A DNA stretch of 64,000 bases from assembly GCA_963575745.1 (NCBI GenBank), contig CAUYUJ010020552.1:75001-139000 (forward strand). The letters run 5' to 3'. Source of the DNA: Prorocentrum cordatum. Its lineage: Eukaryota; Sar; Dinophyceae; Prorocentrales; Prorocentraceae. Position 1 is the first letter of the stretch. Each line of letters opens with the position of its first letter. A program made the position numbers and the translations under genes. This document shows, piece by piece, positions 21,621-30,918 of this stretch. The notes beneath the pieces are model-generated. The model had not been told where the DNA came from. It saw only the letters and a list, made by a program, of their open reading frames with translations, and ran no database searches.

Positions 21621-22485
21621 GAACACCAGCAACGAGAGGCGACGGCTCGAATCAACACGTACGCCGGACGAGTTCCAGCGTGGCCATCATCCTGCCGACC
21701 GCCACGGACGAACCTGGATCCCATCGCACCCGGTGTGATCAACGGGCTGCTGAAAGACAGGGAGCTCCGTTTGGGCAACCGCGTGATGGAGAACGGCGCA
21801 CGGCCCAAGGCAGACTGCCACCGGCGCACCACGCACAAGAGTGGCACATGCCGAAGATCCCTCGTCGCGCTGAGTGATCTCCTCCTCCTCCTCCTCCTCC
21901 TTCTCCTCCTGCTCCTCCTCCTCCTTCTCCTACACCTCCTTGCTTACCCTGCCGCTGCTCCTCATCCACCCGGAAGAAGGAGGCGAGGGCCTTGCTCCTC
22001 CTGCTCCTGCTGCCCCACCCCGGACGAAAAAAGGGCGGGGGCCGCCTCCTCATCCTCGTCCTGCCCCTGCTCCTCCTGCCCGTATCGGAGCAAGGCAATT
22101 CAGACAACGGCGGCTCTCCCGCCCAGCGGCCACACTCGCTCAAAAGATCGGGGCCTGGATCCCTCCCGCTTGTCCACGCGGATATTCGGCCTTGGCGACG
22201 AGCAGCCCCTGGCGACGAGAAGCCTCTGGGCGGCCCGAAGAGGACGAACACCGCCAGGGAGGGCCGCCGTGGTCTCCACTGGCACTCCTCCGAGCATGCC
22301 GACCCCCCCCCCGCCCACCCGCCCCCGGCGCGCAGAAGAGACACACGAGGGCCTCCGCCACCGCCTTGCTGGCCCCCGTGAGGATGCCCTGGCAGAGGGC
22401 AGCTCGGCGCCACCCCGCCGTCACGCGGGGAGGGGGGGGCGGGAGGATGGCGAGGGCAGGCAGAGGGGCAGGAGGACCCTTACGG
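21621..22485. other. TCC run and unassigned sequence
   Basis: 21650-21877 is open on the plus strand in a mixed-composition frame (VINGLLKDRELRLGNRVMEN) but unsupported. A TCC array lies at 21879-21935. The remainder is GC-rich with overlapping ORFs. Confidence 0.4.
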
Positions 22486-22489
22486 TTGA

Positions 22490-22662
22490 GGCCCGACCAC
22501 GAGAAACCTTTCACAAGAAGCCCAACCCTGATACCCCAGGTCGTCCGTGGCGTGGGAACGTCGCGCTTTCCACAGCAAGACCATCGAAACCCAAGAAACC
22601 CAGGGCACCCTGGAGGCAAGCAAGGTGTTTCTTGGCATAGGCTTCCATTGTAGTGGGCCCTG
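22490..22662 (+). repeat. Dispersed repeat D, copy 2
   Basis: Counterpart of 18286-18475 (see there). Followed at 22680-22820 by a short degenerate GCCGTTTTTGTTGCCGCTTCC-like repeat. Confidence 0.7.
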
Positions 22663-23875
22663 AAAACGGCAGGGCCGTTTACCAGTTCCGTTACGTTTTT
22701 GTTGCCGGTTCCGACGCCGTTTTTGTTCCCAATTCCGGCTAAAACTCCAATCCTGGAGCCGTTTTTGTTGCCGCTTCCGGTCGCCGTTCTTGTGGCCGCT
22801 TCCATGCTCCAGAAACGCTTGTTCCGGAGAAACTGTAAAAAAACGTCCCTGCCGTTTCTGGGGCGCACTGCGGGAGGACCCCGTGCAGCGGGGGGAGGCG
22901 CAGGGACACGGATTTGCCAGTGTAGAATGGGGGCTCGCCGTCGCATCAGTGCCTCGTACTGTTCCTTTCAGCTGTTGCCAGTCCTGCTCACTGTATGTAT
23001 CGCAGCGCCTTGAGCTAACGGATATTGATCAGCCAACGCAGCTGGCTCGCTGCAGAAACGATCGGAAGACGGCGGGTCGAACCCACGGCGGCTCTCCCCG
23101 GCGTTTCCCTTCGTCCTTGTTGTGGGCTTCCTGGAGGGGCGGTCCTCCTCGCCACGGCTGCACCCGCCCAAGTGCAGGAAGGACCAGGGAGGACCCCTGG
23201 AGCGGCACGGGGGCCGATCCTGCGCGGATTTGAGACGGTGAGCGTTTTTTGATTCTGCGTTTCGACATTGGGCGGAAAGGGGGGAGGGGGAGGGTCTGGC
23301 TCCAGACCTCTGCTTCATGGCGTCTGTTTGCAGCACCACCTGCTCGAAACAGGCGCCAAAAAACAGCAAAGATCTGCTCCATGAGGGGGGGAGCGAAAGG
23401 GGGGGATAGCAAAGGGGGGGTTTGAGAATCAGCCCGCGTAGCTGACTTCCCCGGCGCCTCCCGGCGCCGGAGGCGGCTATGCACCGAAGAATGGGCCCCT
23501 CGGTGAGGCCGAAACCAGCTGCATGCAGCAAATTTTGTAACCCCCCTTTCGCCCGGCCCGATCCATGAGGGGGGGGAGGGGCGGGGGGGGGCGGGCGAGG
23601 CCAGCCCGATCCATGAGGGGGGGGGGGGGGCGGGGGGGGGGGGCGGGCGAGGGCCGGCGCCGATCGGCAGAACAATGGAGAAAACAGCGCCCACACGGGC
23701 GGGAGGGCCGCCGCTGTTTCCGCTAGTCCTCCTGCCCGAAGCGGCAGCGAAGGGGGGGGGCAGGGGGAGAGGAGGGGCCCTGAGATCCCGGGAAGTCATG
23801 CTTTTTTTGTTTCAAAATCCTCGATCTTCGAGGGTTGGAAGCGGGAAAACGTGGGAAGGCGAAAAACATTAGAAA
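22663..23875. other. Unassigned GC-rich sequence with G-tracts
   Basis: A repeated GCCGTTTTTGTTGCC phrase to about 22820. Three copies of a CGATCCATGAGGGG-like phrase at about 23380, 23560 and 23610 lead into G-runs up to 23655. No gene found. Confidence 0.5.
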
Positions 23876-24452
23876 AACAATTGGACATCAACGATTTTAC
23901 CCTCTTTGGGCTCTCTCGGGACGGCTCTCGCAGCTCTCGTGGGCTGTTCTTGGTGTCTCGTCGGGGTCTTTTTGGGGCCTCTCAAAGATCGGGTGAGTGT
24001 TGGGGGCCTCTGGGTGGTCGGAGGCCTCTCGGATGTCTCTGGAAGCCTCCTGCTCCCGCTCATTGGGCCCATCTTGGGCCTGTTCTGGGGTGGTCTGGGG
24101 CTGTCCTGGGCGCCTCTTCGGCAGTCTTGGAGCCTTCTTAGCCCGTCGTGGGGCCGTCCTGCGGGTCTCTTGGGTGGTTTTGGGGCAGTCTTGGGAGCCT
24201 CTTCGGCGCTCTTGGGTCATTGGAAGCTCGAAAACGCGAGAAGCCAAAAACATGGGAAACAACCAATGACAACCGACGATTTTGGCCTCTTCGGGCCGTC
24301 CCGGGACGCCTCTCGGACCTCTCTGCTGGGGGTCTCTTGGAGACCACCTGGGAGCCTCGAGAGCCGTCGGAAGGCTGCCTTTGGCTGCTTGGGAGCGTCT
24401 TGGACCGTCCTTTCTGGGGGCTCCTGGGAGGCGCCGGGCCCTCCTGGGGCGC

Positions 24453-24740
24453 TGTGGAGGCTCTCCCCGGAAAGGCCGGGGGAGCGGCACTGGGAGCGTC
24501 CCCGAGATTTCACGGGGAGGTGTGGGACCCCGGGCGCGCATCGCGCGCGCTTGGGTTCTAGCGCATGCCATGGCGTTGTTAGCTAAGCGTGCTATTCGGA
24601 CAGGCCCATTCATTCCATGCCTTGCCTTACCTCGTTCTCCGATATTCCTTACACGTCCTTCCTGTGGAGGCTCCCCGGAAAGGCCGGGAGAGCCGTACCG
24701 GGAGCGTCCCCGAGATTTCACGGGGAGGTGTGGGACCCCA
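24453..24740 (+). repeat. Two copies of a ~78-bp segment
   Basis: 24453-24530 and 24663-24738 are nearly identical (TGTGGAGGCTCCCCGGAAAGG-type start, CCCCGAGATTTCACGGGGAGG, then TGTGGGACCCC). Each is followed by a CG-rich hairpin, immediately at 24527-24561 and about 35 bp later at 24773-24811. Confidence 0.8.
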
Positions 24741-24772
24741 GGCCGGGGGGGGCGGTATTTGTTTATATTATA

Positions 24773-24811
24773 CTAGAACCACGCGCGCGCTTCGCGCGCG
24801 CTTAGGTTCTG
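24773..24811. repeat. CG-rich hairpin element, copy 1
   Basis: CTAGAACC and GGTTCT bracket a CGCGCGCG-CTTCG-CGCGCGCG core that can fold on itself. The first 38 bp are identical to 41009-41046, 16 kb away. Confidence 0.85.
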
Positions 24812-24974
24812 TCGAGTCACAGACCCAGGAATCGTGGAACCCCTCTCGGGCCCATCTTGGGGCTCTCTTGGGCCGCCTTCGGAGCCTCTTGGGGCGTCCT
24901 GGGTCTCTCGTGGGGGCTTCCTGGAGCTCTCTTGGCGCCTCCTGGAAGCTCTTGGGGCCGAAAGCTCGGAATTC

Positions 24975-25068
24975 TACATGACCGCTTTATTTTGCCAGTG
25001 GCTCAGACTGCTTGAGGATTCGAACGAAGCACGGGCAAGCTAGGCTGGCTAGTGCGACACAGATCTGC
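24975..25068 (-). repeat. DIRS-like element, terminal repeat B2
   Basis: 94 bp, matching B1 with one mismatch seen near its start (GACCGC versus GATCGC). Read on the coding strand it ends the element with ...CATGTA. Confidence 0.9.
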
Positions 25069-25107
25069 TCAAGGGACCATTTAAACGAGGCATTGGGCTG
25101 GCGTGGG

Positions 25108-25172
25108 CCGAAAGAAGTGCCTTGAGCGAGAAGGCGACAGACATTAGCAATCATTCTCGTGCATCACTTACA
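25108..25172 (-). repeat. DIRS-like element, internal repeat A2
   Basis: 65 bp identical to A1 at 30853-30917. On the coding strand it starts TGTAAGTGATGC and follows B1 directly with a 4-bp overlap. Confidence 0.9.
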
Positions 25173-25262
25173 TGATCGCTTTATTTTGCCAGTGGCTCAG
25201 ACTGCTTGAGGATTCGAACGAAGCACGGGCAAGCTAGGCTGGCTAGTGCGACACAGATCTGC
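25169..25262 (-). repeat. DIRS-like element, internal repeat B1
   Basis: 94 bp near-identical to B2. Together with A2 it recreates the end-to-end junction of the element. Confidence 0.9.
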
Positions 25263-25303
25263 CATACGAAATGAAATCCATCACTCAAGCATTGCGCTGG
25301 GGC

Positions 25304-25960
25304 TTAACCCCGCATTCGTTTCCATCTTTCGGTGGCCTGCTGCGCTATACACGATCTGTGCAGCGTGTCAGCCAGGAGTGCGCAAAGGACGGGGGGATAG
25401 GCGTTTTTGAGACGGGTGAAAAAGCCACCCCCAGAAAGACAACCGGAGAGCTCCAGGTGGGGCTTGCCGGTAAAGGAGCAAATTCCTCTGCCTTTGCACA
25501 CTAACTTATCAAGGCCAGGGCGCGGGCTGCACTTCCAGAACCTTATCCGAGTGCGAGCACGAAAGGGGCGACCACAAGCACAGTAATCGACAACTCTATC
25601 ACAGACTTCGGGAAGGTTAGCAAAGGAACGGCGGTCGGGGCGAAGCCACAGGAAACTTTGCCAAGGGTTCTCCTCGCCGCCAGGGATATTCAATCTATAG
25701 CAGAGACGCTGAATACGCTGTGAGACCCACCCTACCTTGTTAGAGACGCGGAGGCTCTCGAGGTCTTTACCCGTGAGGCCCGGGATCCCAAGAGGAAACG
25801 CGGGGCTCCGGAGAGCCGAGGGCATGCTGCTGGACAGGGGGGCCCGACGGGCCCTCGAGTAGCCGTTGCAAGGCGTCCCCAGGAAAACGAGTTTGACTAG
25901 TTGCTCAGGGCTCCACATCCTGAAAAGACTTCGACGCACACCCTTTTTTTTGGGGGGGGC
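25304..25960 (-). pseudogene. C-terminal cytosine-C5-methyltransferase-like domain
   Basis: Directly after the recombinase, one frame reads VCVEVFSGCGALSN, which resembles motif I of C5-methyltransferases (xFSGxGxLS). The neighbouring frame then gives LVFLGTPCNGYSRAR, like the catalytic PC motif IV, followed by EENPWQSFLW, like the ENV/ENP motif VI, and later DYCACGRPFRARTRIR and CSFTGKPHLELSG. Order and spacing from IV to VI fit the family; the gap from I to IV is only about 12 codons, far too short, and the frame changes there, so a deletion is likely in this copy. DIRS elements are known for adenine methyltransferase domains; a cytosine-type one at the C-terminus would differ. Activity is unproven. 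Confidence 0.6.
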
Positions 25961-27189
25961 GCTCCGAAATGCAGCTCCAAGAACCTGTTGAAGACGCCCA
26001 CGAAGTCCCTGCTTGCTGCTCGGAGGGTTTTGCGCAGCAAGTCGCTGAGCTTGCGTAGTTCCAGCAGCGGGCGTCCGTGCTTCTCGCAGCGCAGCACGGA
26101 CTTGAACGCCTTCCAACCTCCTCGCTGCAGCACGGTGCCTGAGTCTCTGTCGCCCGTGCTCTGGTCGTGGCTGGCCCCTCCATGCTGGAGGGAGCAAGGG
26201 GTGGCCTTGCGTAAGCACACGCTCCGAGCAAGGGTCGTGTTCTGGAAGTCCTTCGCCAGTTGGTTGTAGCCCAAGACCAGGAAGGCGTGGACGGGTTCCC
26301 GAAGGGCTCGCACAAGGAAGATCGGGTTCACCATCAACTGTTGCCTGGGCAGGTCGAGCCGAACTGAAAGGTCGTACTCGCGGGTCTTGTTTGGTATCTC
26401 GTACACTGAGGCCCACACCGCGACCGTCAAGAAGATCGGTACACCTCCTTCCCTTGGCAGCGGCAGGACCGCCTGCCTTGCTCGCATATCCAGCACTCTT
26501 GACGGGCGCATGTAGGTCACGAACCTGGCGAGAACGGCCAAGCCACAGAGTGGCTTCCCCGCCCGGCACCGCCCGCAGGCCACCGCCAGCACCACCAAGA
26601 ACGGGACGGGCGGTCTGGGTTTGGACGGGTCCAGGACGTTCCAGCCCTTCAGCGTCTGGTGCGTCAGGGGGAAGACCTCGCGGATCCCGCCCTGGCGGGG
26701 GGCGGGCAACGCCCAGCGCAGCGCCGGGCCCAGCCGCTGAGAAGACACCTTGAGGACCCCGCGGTCGTAGATCGACTCGGCGTACTCTCCCAGCGTCTCG
26801 TCCCACGTGAGGTGCGCCCAGTCCAGGAGGAAGGCCATATTCAGCCAGCGTACCAAGCCGAGGATCATTCCGAGGTAGGGCACCTGCGTGCGAGGCCTGC
26901 AATTGGCCGAAGCACGCCGGGTCTGGCGCGGGCGCAACTGGCGCCTCTTCTGGATGAAGTCGCTCTCCAAGTGACTGAGGCCAAGCTTTGCGCGCCGCCC
27001 AGCCAAGTCTGGCCTGCTCTCGGGCTCGCCCAGCACCGGCAACACGGCCTGCCTCGGCCTGCCCCGGCATCGGTTGCCCGGGCGGCAAGGCAAGTGGCTC
27101 CTGCGCTCGCTCGGCGCGCGAGGGCCGGAGCGGCAGCTCGCCAAGGCCATCGGCGTGGGCGGCACCGCCTGGAGCATCGCCACCTCCAC
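25940..27189 (-). pseudogene. Tyrosine recombinase of the DIRS-like element, catalytic residues changed
   Basis: The 430-aa ORF has the layout of a tyrosine recombinase: an N-terminal basic segment, a helical core with MRPSRVLDMRARQAV, and a C-terminal block HGGASHD ... RGGWKAFKSVLRCEKHG. In active enzymes the C-terminal block carries HxxR before the G-A-S stretch and an RY pair near the end. Here these positions read CSLQ and RC, so His, Arg and the Tyr nucleophile appear replaced. Integration by recombination fits the lack of target duplication. The enzyme encoded by this copy is probably dead. Confidence 0.7.
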
Positions 27190-27760
27190 GCACGCTCCCG
27201 GGGCCCCGAGGCTGGAAGCGGCGAGACGGACCGTCGCTCGGGTTCCACTCTGAGGGGGGCCACCTCGCCTGAACCTTCAGGTCTGCGGCGACCCCCGCAG
27301 CGAAGAGGACGCGACAGACTCCCAGGAGACGATGATTGGCCGCGCGGCCTTTGGCGGCAGCGAGGGTGAGAGACATGTTACTGCCAAGAAAGAGTCGGCA
27401 CGAACAGTGCTCCCGTGAGTCCCTGGCCGCCCGGCGAACGGCCCATGTCAGAGCGGCCCCCTCAAGCCCGTGGATGGCCTCCTTGCGCTTCCAGCGGCCG
27501 CAGCCTACCGCGCGCCAGGGCCGGGCATGCATCGTGCCGTAGTCGACCTCCGGGAAGCCTGCCGAGCACCCGGCCAGCAAGAGGGCGGGCTCTGGCGCCC
27601 GCGCTATCTCCTGCCCCAGCGTCCTCTCGCGGGGGGCGCCCTCGGCAGCGAGCGCGCCACGGAACCGTGCGCGCTCGGAGACCCTGCCGACGCGCTGCAC
27701 ATCCTTCAGGTCCCACTCGGTCTCCACGATCCCGTAGCCCCAAGGAGATGCGTCGAAGCA
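27190..27760 (-). pseudogene. RNase H-like domain of the DIRS-like element
   Basis: In the same frame as RT. The first acidic site is in TCFDASPWGYGI (about 27740-27760). A Glu-containing helix follows (KRKEAIHGLEGAALTWAVRR, near 27430-27490). Then comes LFLGSNMSLTLAAAKGRAAN, and finally WNPSDGPSRR (near 27230), the C-terminal Asp motif seen in DIRS-type RNase H. It would remove the RNA strand after reverse transcription. After this point the frame is lost. Confidence 0.7.
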
Positions 27761-28700
27761 AGTGACCACCTCGCTCCACGGGCGTCGCGCGTCGGCCCGA
27801 AGGCAAGGCAGTAGTGCCTTGACCCAGCCCATTTCACGGACCACGCTCTTCCAGAGTGGCTGCTTCTTGGAGTAGGACGCCTGCGCGAACTCGAATGAGG
27901 AGTGCAGCATGGCCAGCCCCTCCCGGCGCAGCATCAGGATGGAGACCAGGTGGCCGATCAAACGCTCGAGCTCTTGGCCAGAGACCTTGGCCCGCCCCGT
28001 GAGGACATGCTCCAGGGCGCCGTAGACCCGCCAGAGCCGGCGACCCAGCACGCACCAGCAGCCCGTCTGCAGGTCGAGCTCGCATCCCTGCAGCTCGCCG
28101 CGCTCGGCCGGAGCAGGGCCTAGCTCGGAGACCACGCCCTTGGCCGCGAGCGCCGCCTGCATGTCGGCGACGGCGGTGGCGGCACGGGAGGGCGACTGGG
28201 ACAGCGCGGCAAAGTTGTCTATGTACAGGACCTTGGCATCCTCAGTGTTCAAGTCAATGCCGAGGCACTTGTCCAAGCACCATGGCTGAGATGGCAAGAC
28301 TGACTTGACGAGGTGAAGGTGTGCTTCTTGAATAAAGTGCACCGCCCAGCTCCAGCCCATGGGCACCACCTTGAATCGAAAGCGTACCTGGCCGCTCTTC
28401 AACGTCAATCCGCAGGCGCTCCGAACCTCCGGCGGCAGGAAGCGTCTCTCGATCAGCGGGAAGTTGAAGTAGCGCCTGCACCAGGGCGGCAATGCATATT
28501 GATAGAAACAGCAGTCGACGTCTCCAGAACTCATGCCGATCATATTGACTCCCGACGCCTCCAGCGAGGACAACGTCTCACCCGTCGCGAGTGCCGTGTG
28601 CTCTGGCGTGGTAAAGTGCATGTTAGGCGCCCTGGTGTCGCAGATGAGACGCAGCCGCTTGTCCTTGCGAGCCACAAAAAAACATGCCAACTTCCTCCAA
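27600..28700 (-). pseudogene. RT domain of the DIRS-like element
   Basis: Follows the frame from 28690. The fingers segment reads RKDKRLRLICDTRAPN. Motif A is SGDVDCCFYQYALP. Motif B is VPMGWSWAV. The catalytic box is YIDN (28225-28214) instead of the common YxDD, a variant that may or may not be active. RT of this style, with 'LxCDxRxxN' and 'PMGWSWA', belongs to the DIRS/Ty3-like branch rather than to LINEs. Limits are approximate. Confidence 0.85.
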
Positions 28701-29433
28701 AACAGGCTCCGGGCTGGCCTCGATCACCCCGGAGGTGTAGAGCTCCCCCAGAGCGTGGCCGTAGTCGTAGCCGAGCCGCCCAAGCTTCGGGTCCATGGCA
28801 CGAGGAGCACCTGCATCACGAATTAGCGCTGCTGCCTCCTCTGGGGAACGCAACAGCCCGCGCCCAGTCTCCAGCTTGGTCTGCAGGTCAGTCGGGAGGA
28901 CCTCCGTAAGAGCCACCTTACCCGCACCGATCTTGGGGAGAGAGATGTTTCCCCGCTGGTAGACTGTTCGAGAAACGGAGGCCTCGACTTCAGAGTAGCC
29001 AGGCCTGAGGCCCTGTAGCGTCGCCCACGCTTCATGGGGACTAGGGCGATCAACGGGCGGCGACCACTTGCCGTAGGTCGTGGCCAGCCGCCTCACTGCA
29101 GCACGTTGGGCCGCCGTCAGCGGGGCGGAGGCGGGCGCATGGCGCCCCTGCCCGCCCAGCTCGTTGAGGGAGGCGATGCCGTTGAGAAGCCACTGATCCT
29201 GCCGCCTCCTGGTCGCAGCTCTCCTCCGCGCTGCGAGTGAAGTGCCCCATGCAGCCCCGCCGCTCAGCATCGACATCAGCTCCGGACCAATTGGGATAGG
29301 AAGTGGGTCTCGATGACGCCCTCCGCCGCCGTCGTCACAAAACATAGTGCCGTATGTCTAGCACCTCCCCTTGAGAATAGTCGACCACTCGGGGGCAGGC
29401 GGGCGACCAAGCCACTTCAATGTAGGGATGGGG

Positions 29434-30489
29434 CTAGGCAGCCCCGTCAGCACAAGCCAAGGACTTTGCTTTTGACTTCGGCCTGTCTGTGCTGTTCTCG
29501 CCCACGCTACATCGAGCAATACTCTTTTCTTCACGTCCTCTGCGGCGCCCTTTGAGTACTGCTGCCCCCTCCTGAAGGCGGGCTGCCACCCCGCTGTGCA
29601 GTGCAGTGCGACCCACAACTCCTTCAAGCCCACGCTCTTGTCCCAAGAGGCTCTTGCGCTCGTCGAGCAAAGCCGACCCCCCAGCACTGCGAAGTATGCC
29701 CGCCTTGTGTTCTCGAAGTCTGTTAGCATACTGCTGCGCCACCCACAAGGTAGTCCGCGGCCTGCAGCCAGGGGAGTCCATCTGCGAGTTGGAGGTCGTG
29801 GTGTCCCCTGACTCGGCGAAGACTCTGACCCTGTTGCCGCCGCCACCGTACTTGACGAGGAGGGTTCGAAGAGTCTGCTCTGCAGCTTGGCGGTCCTGCC
29901 AGGCGGTGGGCGTGCCCTCGTAGGTATCGGCCTTCGCGACTGCCAGCTTGAAGCCTTCGGCAGGCTCGCAGATGCCCCCATCCCCGGCAATGGCGCCGGG
30001 CACGGTGCTTGCTTGAAGCCCGTCACTTGGTCGGTGGCCAGCGCAAGCCTCCAAGACAACCCAGCGAAGAACATCACCTGCGTCCGCGCGATCCTCCAGA
30101 CCACCATCGAGGGCAGGCGGAGGCGCGGGCGCCCCTTGTGGCTCCTCGGGGAGGCCCTCCTGTTGGCAGATCTCGCTAGCGAGCTGCTTGCCCTCGATGA
30201 GCAGCCTCCCTTGGTGCCTCTTGAAGCGGACGATGTCTGTGCTGAGGATGTGGCCCGAGAGCTTCGTGGACAAGCCTCCAGGGGGGCCGACCTGACAGAG
30301 GTCCAGGGCGTTTGCAGTATCTTCCTCGTAGATGTCACTGTGTGGAGTGACCACCACCCATTTGGCCGTAGTGATCCTGCTGACCAAACTGCATTCATGC
30401 CAGTAGTTGTCCTCTTGCTCGTACTGACCGAGGACCCGCACGCCCACCCGCAAGTTCTCCAGGGCCTTCGCCGTCCGCGATGCTGCCAT
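29434..30489 (-). CDS. DIRS-like ORF1, gag-like
   Basis: Frame open from beyond 30519 to a TAG at 29434; the first ATG is at 30489 (MAASRTAKALENLRVGVRVL). About 350 residues. Early on it has a Tudor/chromo-like run of aromatic and acidic residues (QYEQEDNYWHECSLVS, then WVVVTPHSDIYEED), then an Ala/Pro-rich linker and a basic C-terminus ending KSKAKSLACADGAA. I recognise no Cys-His knuckle. Position before RT and between A1 and ORF2 suggests the structural protein of the element. It is separated from the ORF2 ATG by about 90 bp and in another frame. Confidence 0.6.
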   Translation of the reverse strand: MAASRTAKALENLRVGVRVLGQYEQEDNYWHECSLVSRITTAKWVVVTPHSDIYEEDTANALDLCQVGPPGGLSTKLSGHILSTDIVRFKRHQGRLLIEGKQLASEICQQEGLPEEPQGAPAPPPALDGGLEDRADAGDVLRWVVLEACAGHRPSDGLQASTVPGAIAGDGGICEPAEGFKLAVAKADTYEGTPTAWQDRQAAEQTLRTLLVKYGGGGNRVRVFAESGDTTTSNSQMDSPGCRPRTTLWVAQQYANRLREHKAGILRSAGGSALLDERKSLLGQERGLEGVVGRTALHSGVAARLQEGAAVLKGRRRGREEKSIARCSVGENSTDRPKSKAKSLACADGAA

Positions 30490-30852
30490 GGACCACCGAC
30501 TGGGTCTCTCCGCGGGCACGTCGTCGTCCTGTCAAGCCGAGGACCTTGCGAAGCACTGCGCCCCGACCAGGCCGAGCACGAGCGAGAGGGCCACCCCGGG
30601 CCGGGTGTGCCTGGGCTCGGGGCAGGCTGGCGTGTATGACGGATGCCCGTGCAGGTGCTCCTGTCCGCGCCTGCCAGGCTGCCCCTTTCAACAGCCCGAT
30701 GAACGCCTCCTTGGGCGCGGCGTCGAGGGACCAGCTGCAGTCGCACCCGCTGCTGCTGCTTGGATCCAGGTGCCCAGCGCCTGGACACCGACTGCCGCGA
30801 CCCGATGAGCTCCCGCCCTGAAGAGGGCTGTGGCCGTTCGGAGAATGATATC

Positions 30853-30917
30853 CCGAAAGAAGTGCCTTGAGCGAGAAGGCGACAGACATTAGCAATCATT
30901 CTCGTGCATCACTTACA
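30853..30917 (-). repeat. DIRS-like element, 5' terminal repeat A1
   Basis: 65 bp, identical to A2. Its outer end on the coding strand is TGTAAGTGATGC at 30917; beyond it the host CTTGGG repeat resumes with TGGCTTTCTCC. Confidence 0.9.
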
Positions 30918-30918
30918 A

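Larger units (their letters stand above)
23876..24974 (+). repeat. CTTGGG-family repeat, block interrupted by the DIRS-like element
   Basis: Degenerate GGGCCTCTTGGG / GTCTTGGGAGCC repeat. It runs up to GGAATTC at 24968-24974, where the DIRS-like element begins; the same repeat resumes at 30919. ORFs are repeat translations. Confidence 0.85.
25304..29345 (-). pseudogene. DIRS-like ORF2: RT - RNase H - tyrosine recombinase - methyltransferase-like polyprotein, frameshifted
   Basis: A genuine ATG at 29345 opens the frame. The first 240 residues lead into RT (ELYTSGVIEASPEPVLEEVG). At 28676-28682 a run of seven A (seven T on the coding strand) shifts the frame; six would restore GMFFVARKDKRL. 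The frame then stays open for 1,128 codons through RT and RNase H, but around 27200 the sensible reading moves to another frame (430-aa ORF 27189-25897, the recombinase), and near 25900 it returns for the C-terminal domain, ending at 25304. So at least three indels break it. The product would copy element RNA, form circular DNA and integrate by recombination without target duplication. Domain entries follow. Confidence 0.85.
24975..30918 (-). mobile_element. DIRS/PAT-like tyrosine-recombinase retrotransposon with split direct repeats
   Basis: About 5.94 kb, coding on the minus strand. Its ends are defined by split direct repeats. A1 (30853-30917) equals A2 (25108-25172), and B1 (25169-25262) equals B2 (24975-25068). 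In coding order this is A1 - ORFs - B1/A2 - B2, the arrangement known from PAT, Ngaro and related DIRS elements. B1 and A2 overlap by a shared TGTA, the same 4 bp that begin A1 and end B2, as expected for the junction of a circular intermediate. The interior encodes a gag-like ORF, RT, RNase H, a tyrosine recombinase and a methyltransferase-like domain. No LTRs or integrase are seen. Frameshifts show that this copy is not autonomous. It sits in a CTTGGG repeat whose unoccupied relative is at 31249-31300. Confidence 0.9.

Noticed and set aside
29887-30639. Plus-strand 250-aa ORF
   Set aside because: Antisense to the gag-like ORF of the DIRS-like element, which has supporting context and the matching strand.
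24975-30918. LTR retrotransposon or retrovirus-like element
   Set aside because: The terminal repeats are split (A1...B1A2B2), not LTRs, and no integrase or protease motif was found; a tyrosine recombinase is present instead.
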